From positions 1 through 22,179 of IMG/VR virus record IMGVR_UViG_3300033143_003059: a DNA stretch of 22,179 nucleotides; one strand, written 5' to 3'. The position numbers were made by a program, and so were the translations under genes. Below are positions 7,907 through 15,310 of the stretch, one piece after another. How positions within the stretch are numbered: position 1 is the stretch's first letter; each line of letters opens with the position of its first letter. Under the pieces are notes generated by a model. The model made no database searches. It was given only the letters and a program-made list of their open reading frames with translations, and was not told the origin of the DNA. This DNA is from a virus.

Positions 7907-8484
7907 TATGCTCCTCCGTATGCTATGCTGTAATTAACCAGTATTTTGGCTGATCCGTCTGTGAGGGTGTCGCAGTTGCCACCTACACAGTCTATTTTGG
8001 CTAGCAGGTCGGTTGATGCGTTCTCTGTTAAATAATCCGTCCCGCTGTAGGTTCCTGCCGCTGTCGTTGTTGTAGCGGTCTGGATGCTGGAGCCGTTAAT
8101 ATACTCATTAGGGTTGCCGGGGGTTGTTCCAAACTTTAGGGTAACGTCTGATATTGGGCCTGCTCCATCGTCAAATCCTGTAGTAACAACAACCTTAACA
8201 TTGTGAATAACCGCCCCCGCTCCTAGGCTAACAACCGTGTGGTCTGCTGAACTTGTTGCCGCTGTCGGAAAGTCCGTGTAATCAATCTGGAATGTTCGCC
8301 ACCCTGAAATTGTGCCGTTTATGCCGATTTTGTTATTGCTTACCTTTAACCCCTCAAAAGTTATGCCGTCGTTTACGTCGGGGTTGATTAGGTCTGCTGT
8401 AGGTCGCAGGTTTTGAACATAGTCCGTCAAATCCGCTTGCGTAAACGGGTCTGGAATTGCTGAATCTTCTAATAATCTACTCAT
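7906..8484 (-). CDS. Fibre-like structural protein (192 residues)
   Basis: Residues 1-45 are mixed (MSRLLEDSAIPDPFTQADLTDYV), and the rest is a beta-rich Thr/Gly/Asp domain (NVKVVVTTGFDDGAG ... DVTLKFG ... AKILVNYSIAYGGA). It shares a pattern with the probable decoration protein at 16683-17174. The start is coupled to the nozzle stop (TAATG). Two Cys lie near the end (DCVGGNC). It is likely a tail fibre or knob-type protein; the receptor is unknown. Confidence 0.55.
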   Translation of the reverse strand: MSRLLEDSAIPDPFTQADLTDYVQNLRPTADLINPDVNDGITFEGLKVSNNKIGINGTISGWRTFQIDYTDFPTAATSSADHTVVSLGAGAVIHNVKVVVTTGFDDGAGPISDVTLKFGTTPGNPNEYINGSSIQTATTTTAAGTYSGTDYLTENASTDLLAKIDCVGGNCDTLTDGSAKILVNYSIAYGGA

Positions 8485-10487
8485 TATGCCTGTAGTGTTG
8501 CTGGTCGGTTATATGTAAAGCCGTTCATTTTAATACTGTGGACTTTGATTCGTCCTTGGTTTTGATCAATTCTGACAGTGGCATACTCTCCCCTAACGTT
8601 AATTGCCTTGGGGATTTCCACTCGCTGTAATTGATCTAAATTTACTCCGTTGCCCAGACCTCCGTATTGGACTGTCTCTGTTACGGTTCCAACTACACCC
8701 GTACCTGTGCCCCCATAGTCTACACTGTAGTCTTCCCTGTAGGGGTTGCCGTGGTCGTCGTTTACATTAGTCACGTCATAGGCTGGCGTGCCTGTCGTGT
8801 GGTATTTTTTGCGGTTTCTGGTTATGGGGGTAGGCTTAAGGTTGCTTACCTCATTGACGCCGTCTGTATTTATACTTATTGTATAAGACGGGTTCCACTC
8901 GCTCACATCCAGCTTAACCATACGCATTTGCTTTCGCTCCAATTCTGCCGCCCCGTATCCGCGTGTCTCTACTGACGCGCTTATATTCTTCCGCTCGTCC
9001 ATGAAATCAATGATTGTCCAGTCGCTCTCCGATAAAGGGTTTGCGGTTCCGTTTGTTGGCGTGGCGTTGTTTCTATTAGCCACAAGAATATCACCACGAA
9101 CAACTGCCTTAGAGTAAAACGTTCCAGCAGTTCCCACATACCAAGCGTCTCCCGCCTCTATAGTTCCGGGCGTTGGTGTGTTGTCTAGGTTGGGAAGGTT
9201 GGCTGCGGCGTCGTAGCCCCCTCTGTAGTTTTTAATCAAAGTATTAGAGAGTGGAAATCCTTTGTCTTCAAGGCCCACATACATACGGAAGATAGCCCCC
9301 GAATTAGACACATAGTAAAGATACTTCTCTGCATTCTGGAAGTTCACAAACATGCGCTCTGCGTCCAAAAAGTCTCCTGTGTGGTATCCGTGCCAGCTTT
9401 GAGTGATAAAGCTATATACAATCACAGCGTTATTCTTGGGGCTGTCGTCTAAGGCTACAGCCAGATAATAGCTATTTTCCCAAAACGCGCTTCTAAATTG
9501 GCTCTTAACATTCCAGTTGATTCTGCGGAATACAGGCTCCATAGGTGCGCTTAGGGGCTCTGCGTTGCTCTGTAGTTTGTTGTCTAGGGCTTGGCTTACA
9601 CTAAAAACCCCGCGCTCAGATAGGAACCATAGGTCTCGCCCTACGTCTGTTATACAACTAGGGGATGCCAAGCCAATCTCTCCGCTTAACCTCGTTCTCG
9701 TGCCGTTTAAGTTCAGGTCGCCCTGTAGGTTTTCTAGTATATCAACGCTCTTCTCCTTAAATACAATAATAGCATTATCTCCCCACGCCTTCATGCCGAC
9801 AACAGAATCAAAGCTTCCGGTGTCAATCTTGAAGCTGTTTGTAATATTAAAGTCTGTCTCTACGCCTATGTCTGAGTATAACACCTCATCCTTACCTTTT
9901 AACACCCATAGCCTATTTAGGTAGTAGATGGCTAGGGAGCTTTTAGGCATTGGCTCCACTCCAGGCTGTAGGTTTGTGCGCTGAACGGGAACAAACTTAG
10001 GCTCTGATGTTGAGAGACTGATAGAGCCGTCCCATACGAGCGGATCAAGTTCCTTTCCTCTAAACATATAAACCTTGTCAAAAGCCTGAACCATCTCAAC
10101 ATCGTCTGTAAGTTCCTGCGTTCTGCAGTTAGATTCATTTAATGGGTATTGTATCAATACCGCTGTCCCTGAGTCGTGTATCCTTAACGCATAACGCTTA
10201 AGGGCTAATATAAAGTAATCTTCTCCTTTGTCGGAGGTGTAGGGGATTGCGCCGTAAATCTGACCATGCCCGCAGTCCTCATCAAAGCTTGCTGGGAATG
10301 ATACAGGAAAGGCTATGCCCTGCCCCTTGTGTCCGGGGGTAGCATACATCCCTTTGCGGGTTTCAATCTCTCCCCTTGTCAAATCAATGTTTATGCCTTC
10401 AGACAGTACGCCTCCCTCTAGCTGACCCGGATCTCTCCGCTCGTCAACTGCCTCAAATCGTCTGTCTCCGTCTTCTATTACTGGCAT
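8484..10487 (-). CDS. Tail nozzle / stabilization protein (P22 gp10 or T7 gp12-like)
   Basis: The 667-residue product starts with a short region containing GVLSEGINIDLTRGEIETRKG, characteristic of tail nozzle proteins, followed by a propeller-like series of beta segments (YGAIPYTSDKGEDYFIL, VQAFDKVYMFRGKELDPLVWDG, WGDNAIIVFKEKSVDIL, WFLSERGVFSVSQ). Such proteins close the portal/connector channel and form the tail tube end. A module at about 440-492 (GDAWYVGTAGTFYSK ... GDILVAN ... SDWTIID) looks like an inserted small beta domain seen in other phage tail proteins. Gene order, after the connector and before the ejection proteins, agrees. No Shine-Dalgarno sequence precedes the ATG, which is 1 base after the preceding stop. 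Confidence 0.7.
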   Translation of the reverse strand: MPVIEDGDRRFEAVDERRDPGQLEGGVLSEGINIDLTRGEIETRKGMYATPGHKGQGIAFPVSFPASFDEDCGHGQIYGAIPYTSDKGEDYFILALKRYALRIHDSGTAVLIQYPLNESNCRTQELTDDVEMVQAFDKVYMFRGKELDPLVWDGSISLSTSEPKFVPVQRTNLQPGVEPMPKSSLAIYYLNRLWVLKGKDEVLYSDIGVETDFNITNSFKIDTGSFDSVVGMKAWGDNAIIVFKEKSVDILENLQGDLNLNGTRTRLSGEIGLASPSCITDVGRDLWFLSERGVFSVSQALDNKLQSNAEPLSAPMEPVFRRINWNVKSQFRSAFWENSYYLAVALDDSPKNNAVIVYSFITQSWHGYHTGDFLDAERMFVNFQNAEKYLYYVSNSGAIFRMYVGLEDKGFPLSNTLIKNYRGGYDAAANLPNLDNTPTPGTIEAGDAWYVGTAGTFYSKAVVRGDILVANRNNATPTNGTANPLSESDWTIIDFMDERKNISASVETRGYGAAELERKQMRMVKLDVSEWNPSYTISINTDGVNEVSNLKPTPITRNRKKYHTTGTPAYDVTNVNDDHGNPYREDYSVDYGGTGTGVVGTVTETVQYGGLGNGVNLDQLQRVEIPKAINVRGEYATVRIDQNQGRIKVHSIKMNGFTYNRPATLQA

Positions 10488-10488
10488 C

Positions 10489-10728
10489 TCAGTTAATTCT
10501 GTTTACTATGCTTTCTGCTATGTGTGATTTGAAATAAAGCATGCCAAAAACTATAACAGTCCAAGCCATTGTTACCCACGTTATTATCCTGCCGTGGTGG
10601 GCCGTTTTTTTTTCAACATCATGTAAGCGCTGGACAATGCCTTGCTGTCCCATTGCAGGGTTCCCGCATAAGGCTGTTTTTATCTCGTCTACAGTGTCCT
10701 GTAATTTCTCTAGTTTGTCGTCGCTCAT
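10489..10728 (-). CDS. Small membrane protein, XhlA-like topology
   Basis: The 79-residue protein has a helical, charged N-terminal half (LEKLQDTVDEIKTAL) and one membrane segment at about 47-66 (IITWVTMAWTVIVFGMLYF), then a short basic tail. This coiled coil plus C-terminal anchor matches XhlA-like phage lysis accessory proteins in outline. The start overlaps the holin-like stop (TAATG), so the two are coupled. A spanin or antiholin is an alternative. It has one Cys (position 21). Confidence 0.5.
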   Translation of the reverse strand: MSDDKLEKLQDTVDEIKTALCGNPAMGQQGIVQRLHDVEKKTAHHGRIITWVTMAWTVIVFGMLYFKSHIAESIVNRIN

Positions 10729-11171
10729 TATCTGCGAATCCTTGACATTACGTTAGCACCTGCTGCGCCGAACAGGAAGCCCGTGAGCAGTCCAACGCTT
10801 GAAGGTAAATATGGAGGGATGACAAACCCTTCAGCCGTCACTGGCTTAAGTTTGCCTCCCCATTTAAAAGGGCCAAATTGTTTAATTGACGTATGCTCCA
10901 TTACCGTAGTAGTCCACTCCTGCCAAGGGGCTATCAGTAAGCCGCCAAACGCTACAACTGCTATGATTATGCCTATAGTAGCCCGAAGCCAAGGGGCCGA
11001 ACGTTGAGCGGCGTCATTGCTGTTCTGATTGTCTTCCTTATTCATCTGCAAGGCTATGTTCATAGTCTCCATGAACATAGCTTCATTTTGAGCCTTCATA
11101 CGGATATAGGCACCCATGCCTGCCCCGACCATGCCCGTGAATGTTGGATCTTTTATAAGTTCTAGTAACAT
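10728..11171 (-). CDS. Holin-like membrane protein
   Basis: The 147-residue product has two clear membrane segments, about 61-82 (WLRATIGIIIAVVAFGGLL) and 119-140 (SSVGLLTGFLFGAAGANV), plus a Gly/Met-rich N-terminal stretch that may be amphipathic. It ends in basic SRIRR, and Trp/Pro-rich loops lie between the segments. The size and the pairing with another small membrane protein fit a holin of the GTA/3-TM type, which makes pores in the cytoplasmic membrane at lysis. Weak AAGG lies 8 bases before the ATG. An 11-base inverted repeat lies inside the coding region. Its stop overlaps the next start (TAATG). Confidence 0.5.
   Translation of the reverse strand: MLLELIKDPTFTGMVGAGMGAYIRMKAQNEAMFMETMNIALQMNKEDNQNSNDAAQRSAPWLRATIGIIIAVVAFGGLLIAPWQEWTTTVMEHTSIKQFGPFKWGGKLKPVTAEGFVIPPYLPSSVGLLTGFLFGAAGANVMSRIRR
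11053..11081. repeat. Perfect 11-base inverted repeat inside the holin-like gene
   Basis: GCTATGTTCAT (11053-11063) and ATGAACATAGC (11071-11081) are perfect reverse complements, separated by 7 bases. It falls in the part coding for AMFMETMNIAL, about residues 31-40. A hairpin there could slow or gate translation or transcription into the membrane-protein genes. Coding constraint alone would not require the symmetry. Confidence 0.7.
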
Positions 11172-11191
11172 AATTAGTGCCTTAGCCCGTC

Positions 11192-11220
11192 GTCATATTG
11201 AAGGTTTTTCCTGCATTCAA
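11192..11220 (-). promoter_or_regulatory. Candidate promoter of the lysis-like genes
   Basis: TTGAAT (11220-11215), a 17-base spacer and TATGAC (11197-11192) match sigma70 boxes at 4 of 6 each, with an A/T-rich run upstream. The start point would be near 11185, about 14 bases before the ATG of the holin-like gene. The surrounding 63-base gap is the first one after the AT-rich cassette. It has only weak matches, so it could be chance. Confidence 0.3.
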
Positions 11221-11234
11221 AAATAATAATCATA

Positions 11235-11726
11235 CTATACATAATTGTTGTTAATATAGTCATCTATGCCGTTATAAATACTATCATACCTATCCTGTGT
11301 AAGGTCTGCATCTATGGTAACTGTAAGCATTTTTTCTCTGGCAGTCATCCAATGCCCTTGAATAAGCTTTAATGAAACCAGCTCTAGCTTATCTTCAATC
11401 CTATAAACGCTGTCTATTGGCCTGCTTCCTGTTTTAAATTCCAGTGCTAAATCCGCCATGTAATCTTCATAAAAAGAATTACCATCAATCCTATAATCCT
11501 GATACTCTGTTTTGACCTTTTCCTTGTTCAATACATCTTGATCCGTCAATGATGCATATTCATTTTTTATTTCAGAAATAGACTCGGCGGTTTGCTCAGA
11601 TTCAAAATAAACCTTAAGACTACTGCCTACCGTAAAACCTTTATTCAGGGGGTGGGCTTCGTTAAGCCAATCGCTAAAGTATTTACTGTCAGCATTTTCA
11701 TTCTTGGGCGTTTCTACTACAAACAT
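11235..11726 (-). CDS. Hypothetical protein of the AT-rich cassette
   Basis: I place the start at the internal ATG 11726 (163 residues, MFVVETPKNEN) because GGAGG lies 7 bases upstream of it; the ATG at 11744 has no such site. The protein is acidic and mixed helix/strand, without Cys or membrane segments, and Tyr/Asp-rich (YQDYRIDGNSFYEDYM, IYNGIDDYINNNYV). It shares the low GC of its partner (17 of 60 at 11521-11580). No family is recognised. Overlap with the cysteine-cluster gene and shared composition suggest that the two form one transferred unit. Confidence 0.7.
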   Translation of the reverse strand: MFVVETPKNENADSKYFSDWLNEAHPLNKGFTVGSSLKVYFESEQTAESISEIKNEYASLTDQDVLNKEKVKTEYQDYRIDGNSFYEDYMADLALEFKTGSRPIDSVYRIEDKLELVSLKLIQGHWMTAREKMLTVTIDADLTQDRYDSIYNGIDDYINNNYV

Positions 11727-12067
11727 TCCATAACCTCCCGACATCTCTTAGATTGATTGCTAAACTCTACGCAGGCAGACGGCCTATTTTCATAAATCCC
11801 ACAAAGCCTAGATGTTCTGTCTAAAAATGCACAATAACCATCCTCATCCTTATCTAACGTGGCATAAGAATCTTTGCAAAGATCGTCTATTAAACCTTTT
11901 TTGTTTTCGTAGTAAGGGTTTTCTTTTAAAAAATCATTTACCCTTACACTTATCCTATCACCATAACCCAGCACATGCAAAGAATCAGATTCCTCCTTGG
12001 TTATGTCTACTTGTAGTTTACAGCAGTTCGACTTGCACTTAAGGCATATGTTTTCTTCTAATTCCAT
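11717..12067 (-). CDS. CxxCxxCC (YkgJ-type) metal-binding protein
   Basis: The 116-residue product has ten Cys: 8, 11, 15, 16, 64, 79, 89, 99, 109 and 115. It starts CLKCKSNCC and contains GYCAFLDRTSRLCGIYENRPSAC (split as GYCAFLD, LCGIYENRP and SAC), the hallmark of the YkgJ/CxxCxxCC family (putative zinc- or iron-chelating). The biochemical role of the family is poorly known; a relation to lysine modification (as in FliB) is a possibility only. The gene overlaps the fibre stop by 10 bases and the next gene by 10, so the three could be translated together. Base composition is clearly AT-rich (15 GC of 60 at 11881-11940), unlike the neighbouring capsid genes, which suggests a transferred cargo gene. 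It could modify or load metal into the fibre, or serve as a host-directed accessory gene. Confidence 0.8.
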   Translation of the reverse strand: MELEENICLKCKSNCCKLQVDITKEESDSLHVLGYGDRISVRVNDFLKENPYYENKKGLIDDLCKDSYATLDKDEDGYCAFLDRTSRLCGIYENRPSACVEFSNQSKRCREVMECL

Positions 12068-13911
12068 GTTGCAATAAATATTTCGGCTTCAGTCCACGTC
12101 GTTGAATCGCCTAATGTTGATAAAAATAGATGAACCTTGTCGCCTGCGTTTAAATTAACCTTTCCCCATAATCCTTGTATGCCGTTTGCCCTGTTCTTTT
12201 TGGCCTGTTGAGCCTGAGCCCACGGCTGACCTCCAACAACAGCACCGCTACCCGTATCAATGCCATACGCTAATTCTATGGCACCATTATCTCTGTTTAG
12301 GTCTGTTCCGATGTTTAATTTTCCGTGAATCAAATACTCTCCCGTCCTAGCAACATCTATTTCTAGCGTCCCTGAAGATGGAACACACTCTAAGGGTGAA
12401 CCATAGGCCGCGTTCACAGTGCCGCCAACTGTATTTACAGCAACTTGACTGTAATACTTGTCTGCGTCTACTGCAACCGTTGCCTTATTACTGCCTTCAT
12501 CTGTTACGCTTAGGTTTGATCCTTCAAAATTTAATGTGCTATTAACCGTGCCTATTGTTGAATCATTTTCTTGAACAATTATATTGGCCCCTGCGCCCGT
12601 ATCTCCTTTATCGCCTTTAAATGCTTTTAATTGGATGGCTGAAAAACTAGACTCATCACCTTTAAATGTTCCTGTAATTGTGGTTGTAGCCTGTGACTCA
12701 ACCTGAGTCTGAATTTCCACATAATCACCTGAGTTTAATTTGACGGGCGGTGGGTTGACTGAGCATGTCCAAAAGTCAGAAGCATTGCCGCTGTTTCTAA
12801 TATAAGAAGAACCGTAGGGCTGAGACTGTAGAACACCATTAATCAATATTCTTGAAACTGCTTGCAGTCTTTGCGCTGAAGACTCTAGCCGAATATTAGC
12901 CGCGATTTGATACGTTCCGTCATCTACAATATTTATCCTGCTATTATTTACGGTATTACTGTGCGTAAATGCGCTATCCTTTTCCCGTTCAACATCCCAT
13001 GCTAACACTTGCGGGGTTGATTGGTTTATTGTGGTTGTTGTATCTGTTGACGTTAGGCTAATTATAGGCAGCGGAGACTCTGTTCCCGAACTAGCTGGAA
13101 CCCAGTTGGAGCCGTCCCACTCAAGAACCTCACCAACGCTTGGTGGGCTTGTCGATGTGTCTACATCGCTGTGAGTGTCTATGCTTCCATCTGCGCTTAC
13201 CTTAGCTGTATTGGCGGTTACAGAGGCATTATTGCTTACCTCAGTGTCAAAATCGGATATGGTAGAGGCTGTCTGAGTTCCCGTGTGATTGGCCCTGTCT
13301 AGCGGGTTGGTGGACAACGCTCCATTAGGTATTCCTGTAAAGTTTGCCCCGTCGAATGTTGGAGAGCTTCCAGATGTTACATCCTGATCAATAAAGGTGT
13401 GGTCTGATCCGTCAGATGTGCGGTGTGTAGTATTGGCGGCAACATCCGTATTATTACTTACTTCCGTGTCAAAGTCCGTGACCTGAGAAGCCGTTATTGT
13501 TAAATTAGATTCATCAACATCTATATCAATTTCGCTGTTGCCTGCATCATCCGTAACAGTAATTTTGTTGCTGCCCGCATTGATCCCTTTAAACTCTAGG
13601 TTTACCCCTGTCTTCTGTTTAAAGACTCCGACTCCTCCTGCATTAACATTAGAAGCTGTATTAACCTCACCGCCGCCAGTGGCGTTAAGGGTAGTGCCAG
13701 ACATGGCTAGGTTTGACCCTAGCGTGATCTCTTCGTAGTTTCCGTCTCCAGAGTCACCCCTACCAAGAAGCTTAGAAGCCTCAACATCCTTTAGCGCCTG
13801 AATGTTCGTCAGGTCTGTAGACGTAATATCCGCAGCAGGAGATGCGAGAAAAACCGGATCGGTTTCTCCTCCTACTATATCAATAGAGTTGTCTACGCGT
13901 TCCAGTGACAT
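12058..13911 (-). CDS. Tail fibre with two C1q-like heads and a collagen-like link
   Basis: The 617-residue protein has a modular fibre build. The N-terminal ~135 residues have short beta repeats. Two copies of a TAS-[QT]-[VI]-[TS]-DFDTEVSNN unit lie at about 138 and 212, with SSPTFDGANFTG between them. Residues about 280-430 look like a C1q/TNF-like jelly roll (NIVDDGTYQIAANI, LNSGDYVEIQTQV). A tiny collagen-like GDKGDTGA follows at about 431-440, and residues about 485-617 form a second C1q-like domain (ARTGEYLIHGKL, VNLNAGDKVHLFLS). C1q-like trimers bind surface glycans or proteins, so host recognition is the likely role. The last codons overlap the cysteine-rich gene by 10 bases. Confidence 0.75.
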   Translation of the reverse strand: MSLERVDNSIDIVGGETDPVFLASPAADITSTDLTNIQALKDVEASKLLGRGDSGDGNYEEITLGSNLAMSGTTLNATGGGEVNTASNVNAGGVGVFKQKTGVNLEFKGINAGSNKITVTDDAGNSEIDIDVDESNLTITASQVTDFDTEVSNNTDVAANTTHRTSDGSDHTFIDQDVTSGSSPTFDGANFTGIPNGALSTNPLDRANHTGTQTASTISDFDTEVSNNASVTANTAKVSADGSIDTHSDVDTSTSPPSVGEVLEWDGSNWVPASSGTESPLPIISLTSTDTTTTINQSTPQVLAWDVEREKDSAFTHSNTVNNSRINIVDDGTYQIAANIRLESSAQRLQAVSRILINGVLQSQPYGSSYIRNSGNASDFWTCSVNPPPVKLNSGDYVEIQTQVESQATTTITGTFKGDESSFSAIQLKAFKGDKGDTGAGANIIVQENDSTIGTVNSTLNFEGSNLSVTDEGSNKATVAVDADKYYSQVAVNTVGGTVNAAYGSPLECVPSSGTLEIDVARTGEYLIHGKLNIGTDLNRDNGAIELAYGIDTGSGAVVGGQPWAQAQQAKKNRANGIQGLWGKVNLNAGDKVHLFLSTLGDSTTWTEAEIFIATWN

Positions 13912-13912
13912 A

Positions 13913-14212
13913 TTAGACGTTGTAACCTACGCCCGCACCGTATTGTACGGCTGCCTTAACGATAGACTGCACCTTGTTTTCGTGTGTGTCCGCTGAGTCC
14001 AGAATGGACTTCAGCTCGTCCTGATGGTTAAAGAGGCACTTCTGAAGAGGCACACGGGCATTAGCTAGGCGAGCCTGAACCAGATAGTTGTCGTCTGCGT
14101 CCCTCTCGGTTATGAGAAAGCGAACATCAACCGCTGGCTGATTTGATACGACTTCCTTAGCTACAAGCTCAATGTCTTGGTTTGAATCGAATGTTACTCT
14201 TATATTTGACAT
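13913..14212 (-). CDS. Hypothetical 99-residue protein
   Basis: A small protein with a beta-rich N-terminal half (IRVTFDSNQDIELVAKEVV) and a helical second half (LNHQDELKSILDSADTHEN-like), ending in QYGAGVGYNV. It carries one Cys. It lies between two fibre genes, its stop is 1 base from the start of the 617-residue fibre ATG, and no Shine-Dalgarno sequence precedes its own ATG. It could be a fibre assembly chaperone by position only. Confidence 0.6.
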   Translation of the reverse strand: MSNIRVTFDSNQDIELVAKEVVSNQPAVDVRFLITERDADDNYLVQARLANARVPLQKCLFNHQDELKSILDSADTHENKVQSIVKAAVQYGAGVGYNV

Positions 14213-14224
14213 GATGATTTTATA

Positions 14225-14974
14225 TTAAACTGCGTTTGCGTTGATCTCGTAAGTAGTCGTCCCGATGACCACTGTTAGGGTTGTGTCGTTTGTTACAGCA
14301 CCGCCTCCTGCTGTAGCTGTAACAATAGGAATATCACCGCTTCCGTCCGACCAAGATTGACTCCTTCCTGTAGTCATGGAGTCTGCGTCGATATTGCAAG
14401 ATGGGCCGCTCGCTGCGTCCATTCTCAGCTTTACCCCATCTTCGAGCCATAGGTTCGTTTTATTGAACGTGCCGACCTTATCAGTAGTGCCGTCGTCTAT
14501 GTAGAAATCTATAAAGTTTGAAGACGCTCCGTAGTCTATACCTGTATTAGAGCCGTGAGATATATACTGCCTAAACTTTAAGTATCTGGAAGTTGTGTCT
14601 GCTGTAAGGATGTTTCCGCTTTCCTCCAGCCAAGAGTTTACAAGCTCTCCTGTTGTAGACCCTTGAACGACATGGTTGCCAGCCGTAGGTGTCTCAGTGT
14701 CTTGGAACACCATGATCTCGCCGCTTACATTGGGATGCCTCTGTGTCTTGGAGGTAGAGGCTACTAAAGACGTGTCTAGTGTCAGGTCTATGCCTCCGCC
14801 CGTATCGACAATAATATCATTACCGCTCTGACTGAGTATCGAATCTTCCAAGCCGGATCCTGCGGCATTATATTTTACAATATAATCACCCGTTCCCGCG
14901 TTTCCTGAACCTATGCCGTCAGCAGATCCCCCACTGTTTGGTATTAGGTTTGTTAAACTATTGCTGTTAGACAT
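14225..14974 (-). CDS. Fibre-like structural protein
   Basis: The 249-residue protein begins with a Gly/Ser/Asn-rich flexible stretch and continues in short repetitive strands (SGNDIIVDTGGGIDLTLDT, SGNILTADTTSRYLKF, IDFYIDDGTTDKVGTFN). The pattern is common in phage tail and head fibres. It ends with DTTLTVVIGTTTYEINANAV, another beta segment. It lies only 4 bases from the 106-residue gene. An adsorption or decoration fibre is likely; no receptor-binding or chaperone domain is identifiable. Confidence 0.55.
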   Translation of the reverse strand: MSNSNSLTNLIPNSGGSADGIGSGNAGTGDYIVKYNAAGSGLEDSILSQSGNDIIVDTGGGIDLTLDTSLVASTSKTQRHPNVSGEIMVFQDTETPTAGNHVVQGSTTGELVNSWLEESGNILTADTTSRYLKFRQYISHGSNTGIDYGASSNFIDFYIDDGTTDKVGTFNKTNLWLEDGVKLRMDAASGPSCNIDADSMTTGRSQSWSDGSGDIPIVTATAGGGAVTNDTTLTVVIGTTTYEINANAV

Positions 14975-14978
14975 CTTA

Positions 14979-15299
14979 CTACGCCTTCATTGGTTGCATT
15001 AGCAAGACTCCATCGGAGGCTCCAGTACGAGACCAGTTTGATGTCGCAAGCGTTGCCACCTGCCAAGTAGAGGAAAACTTATTGTCTACCTGAAACGCTG
15101 TTCCCGACGCGTTTGTGCCGTCCAGCGTGAACTGACCCCCTGTGCTTCCTTGATACTGGATCGCATAGAACTTAATAGAGTCTCCTTTTTCAAGATTAAC
15201 ACTGGAATCAATGTTCTTGTTTGTGCCGTCTATGGCGAGTGTTACCATTGGGCCTGCTGGGTACAGACTGCTTGCCTCGTTTTTAATTAGTGTTGCCAT
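14979..15299 (-). CDS. Small beta-rich virion protein, unknown
   Basis: The 106-residue product is rich in Ser, Thr, Gly and Gln and predicted mostly beta (SIKFYAIQYQGSTGGQFTLDG). It has no Cys, signal peptide or membrane segment. A good ribosome site (AGGAGA, 7 bases before ATG) supports the start. It lies between the connector and a fibre-like gene, so a small structural or fibre-accessory role is likely. It is not recognised. Confidence 0.65.
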   Translation of the reverse strand: MATLIKNEASSLYPAGPMVTLAIDGTNKNIDSSVNLEKGDSIKFYAIQYQGSTGGQFTLDGTNASGTAFQVDNKFSSTWQVATLATSNWSRTGASDGVLLMQPMKA

Positions 15300-15310
15300 T
15301 TCTTATTCTC

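Noticed and set aside
13225-13500. Possible CRISPR-like or tandem DNA repeat in the fibre gene
   Set aside because: The two similar stretches encode the DFDTEVSNN protein repeat, are only two in number and lack regular spacers.
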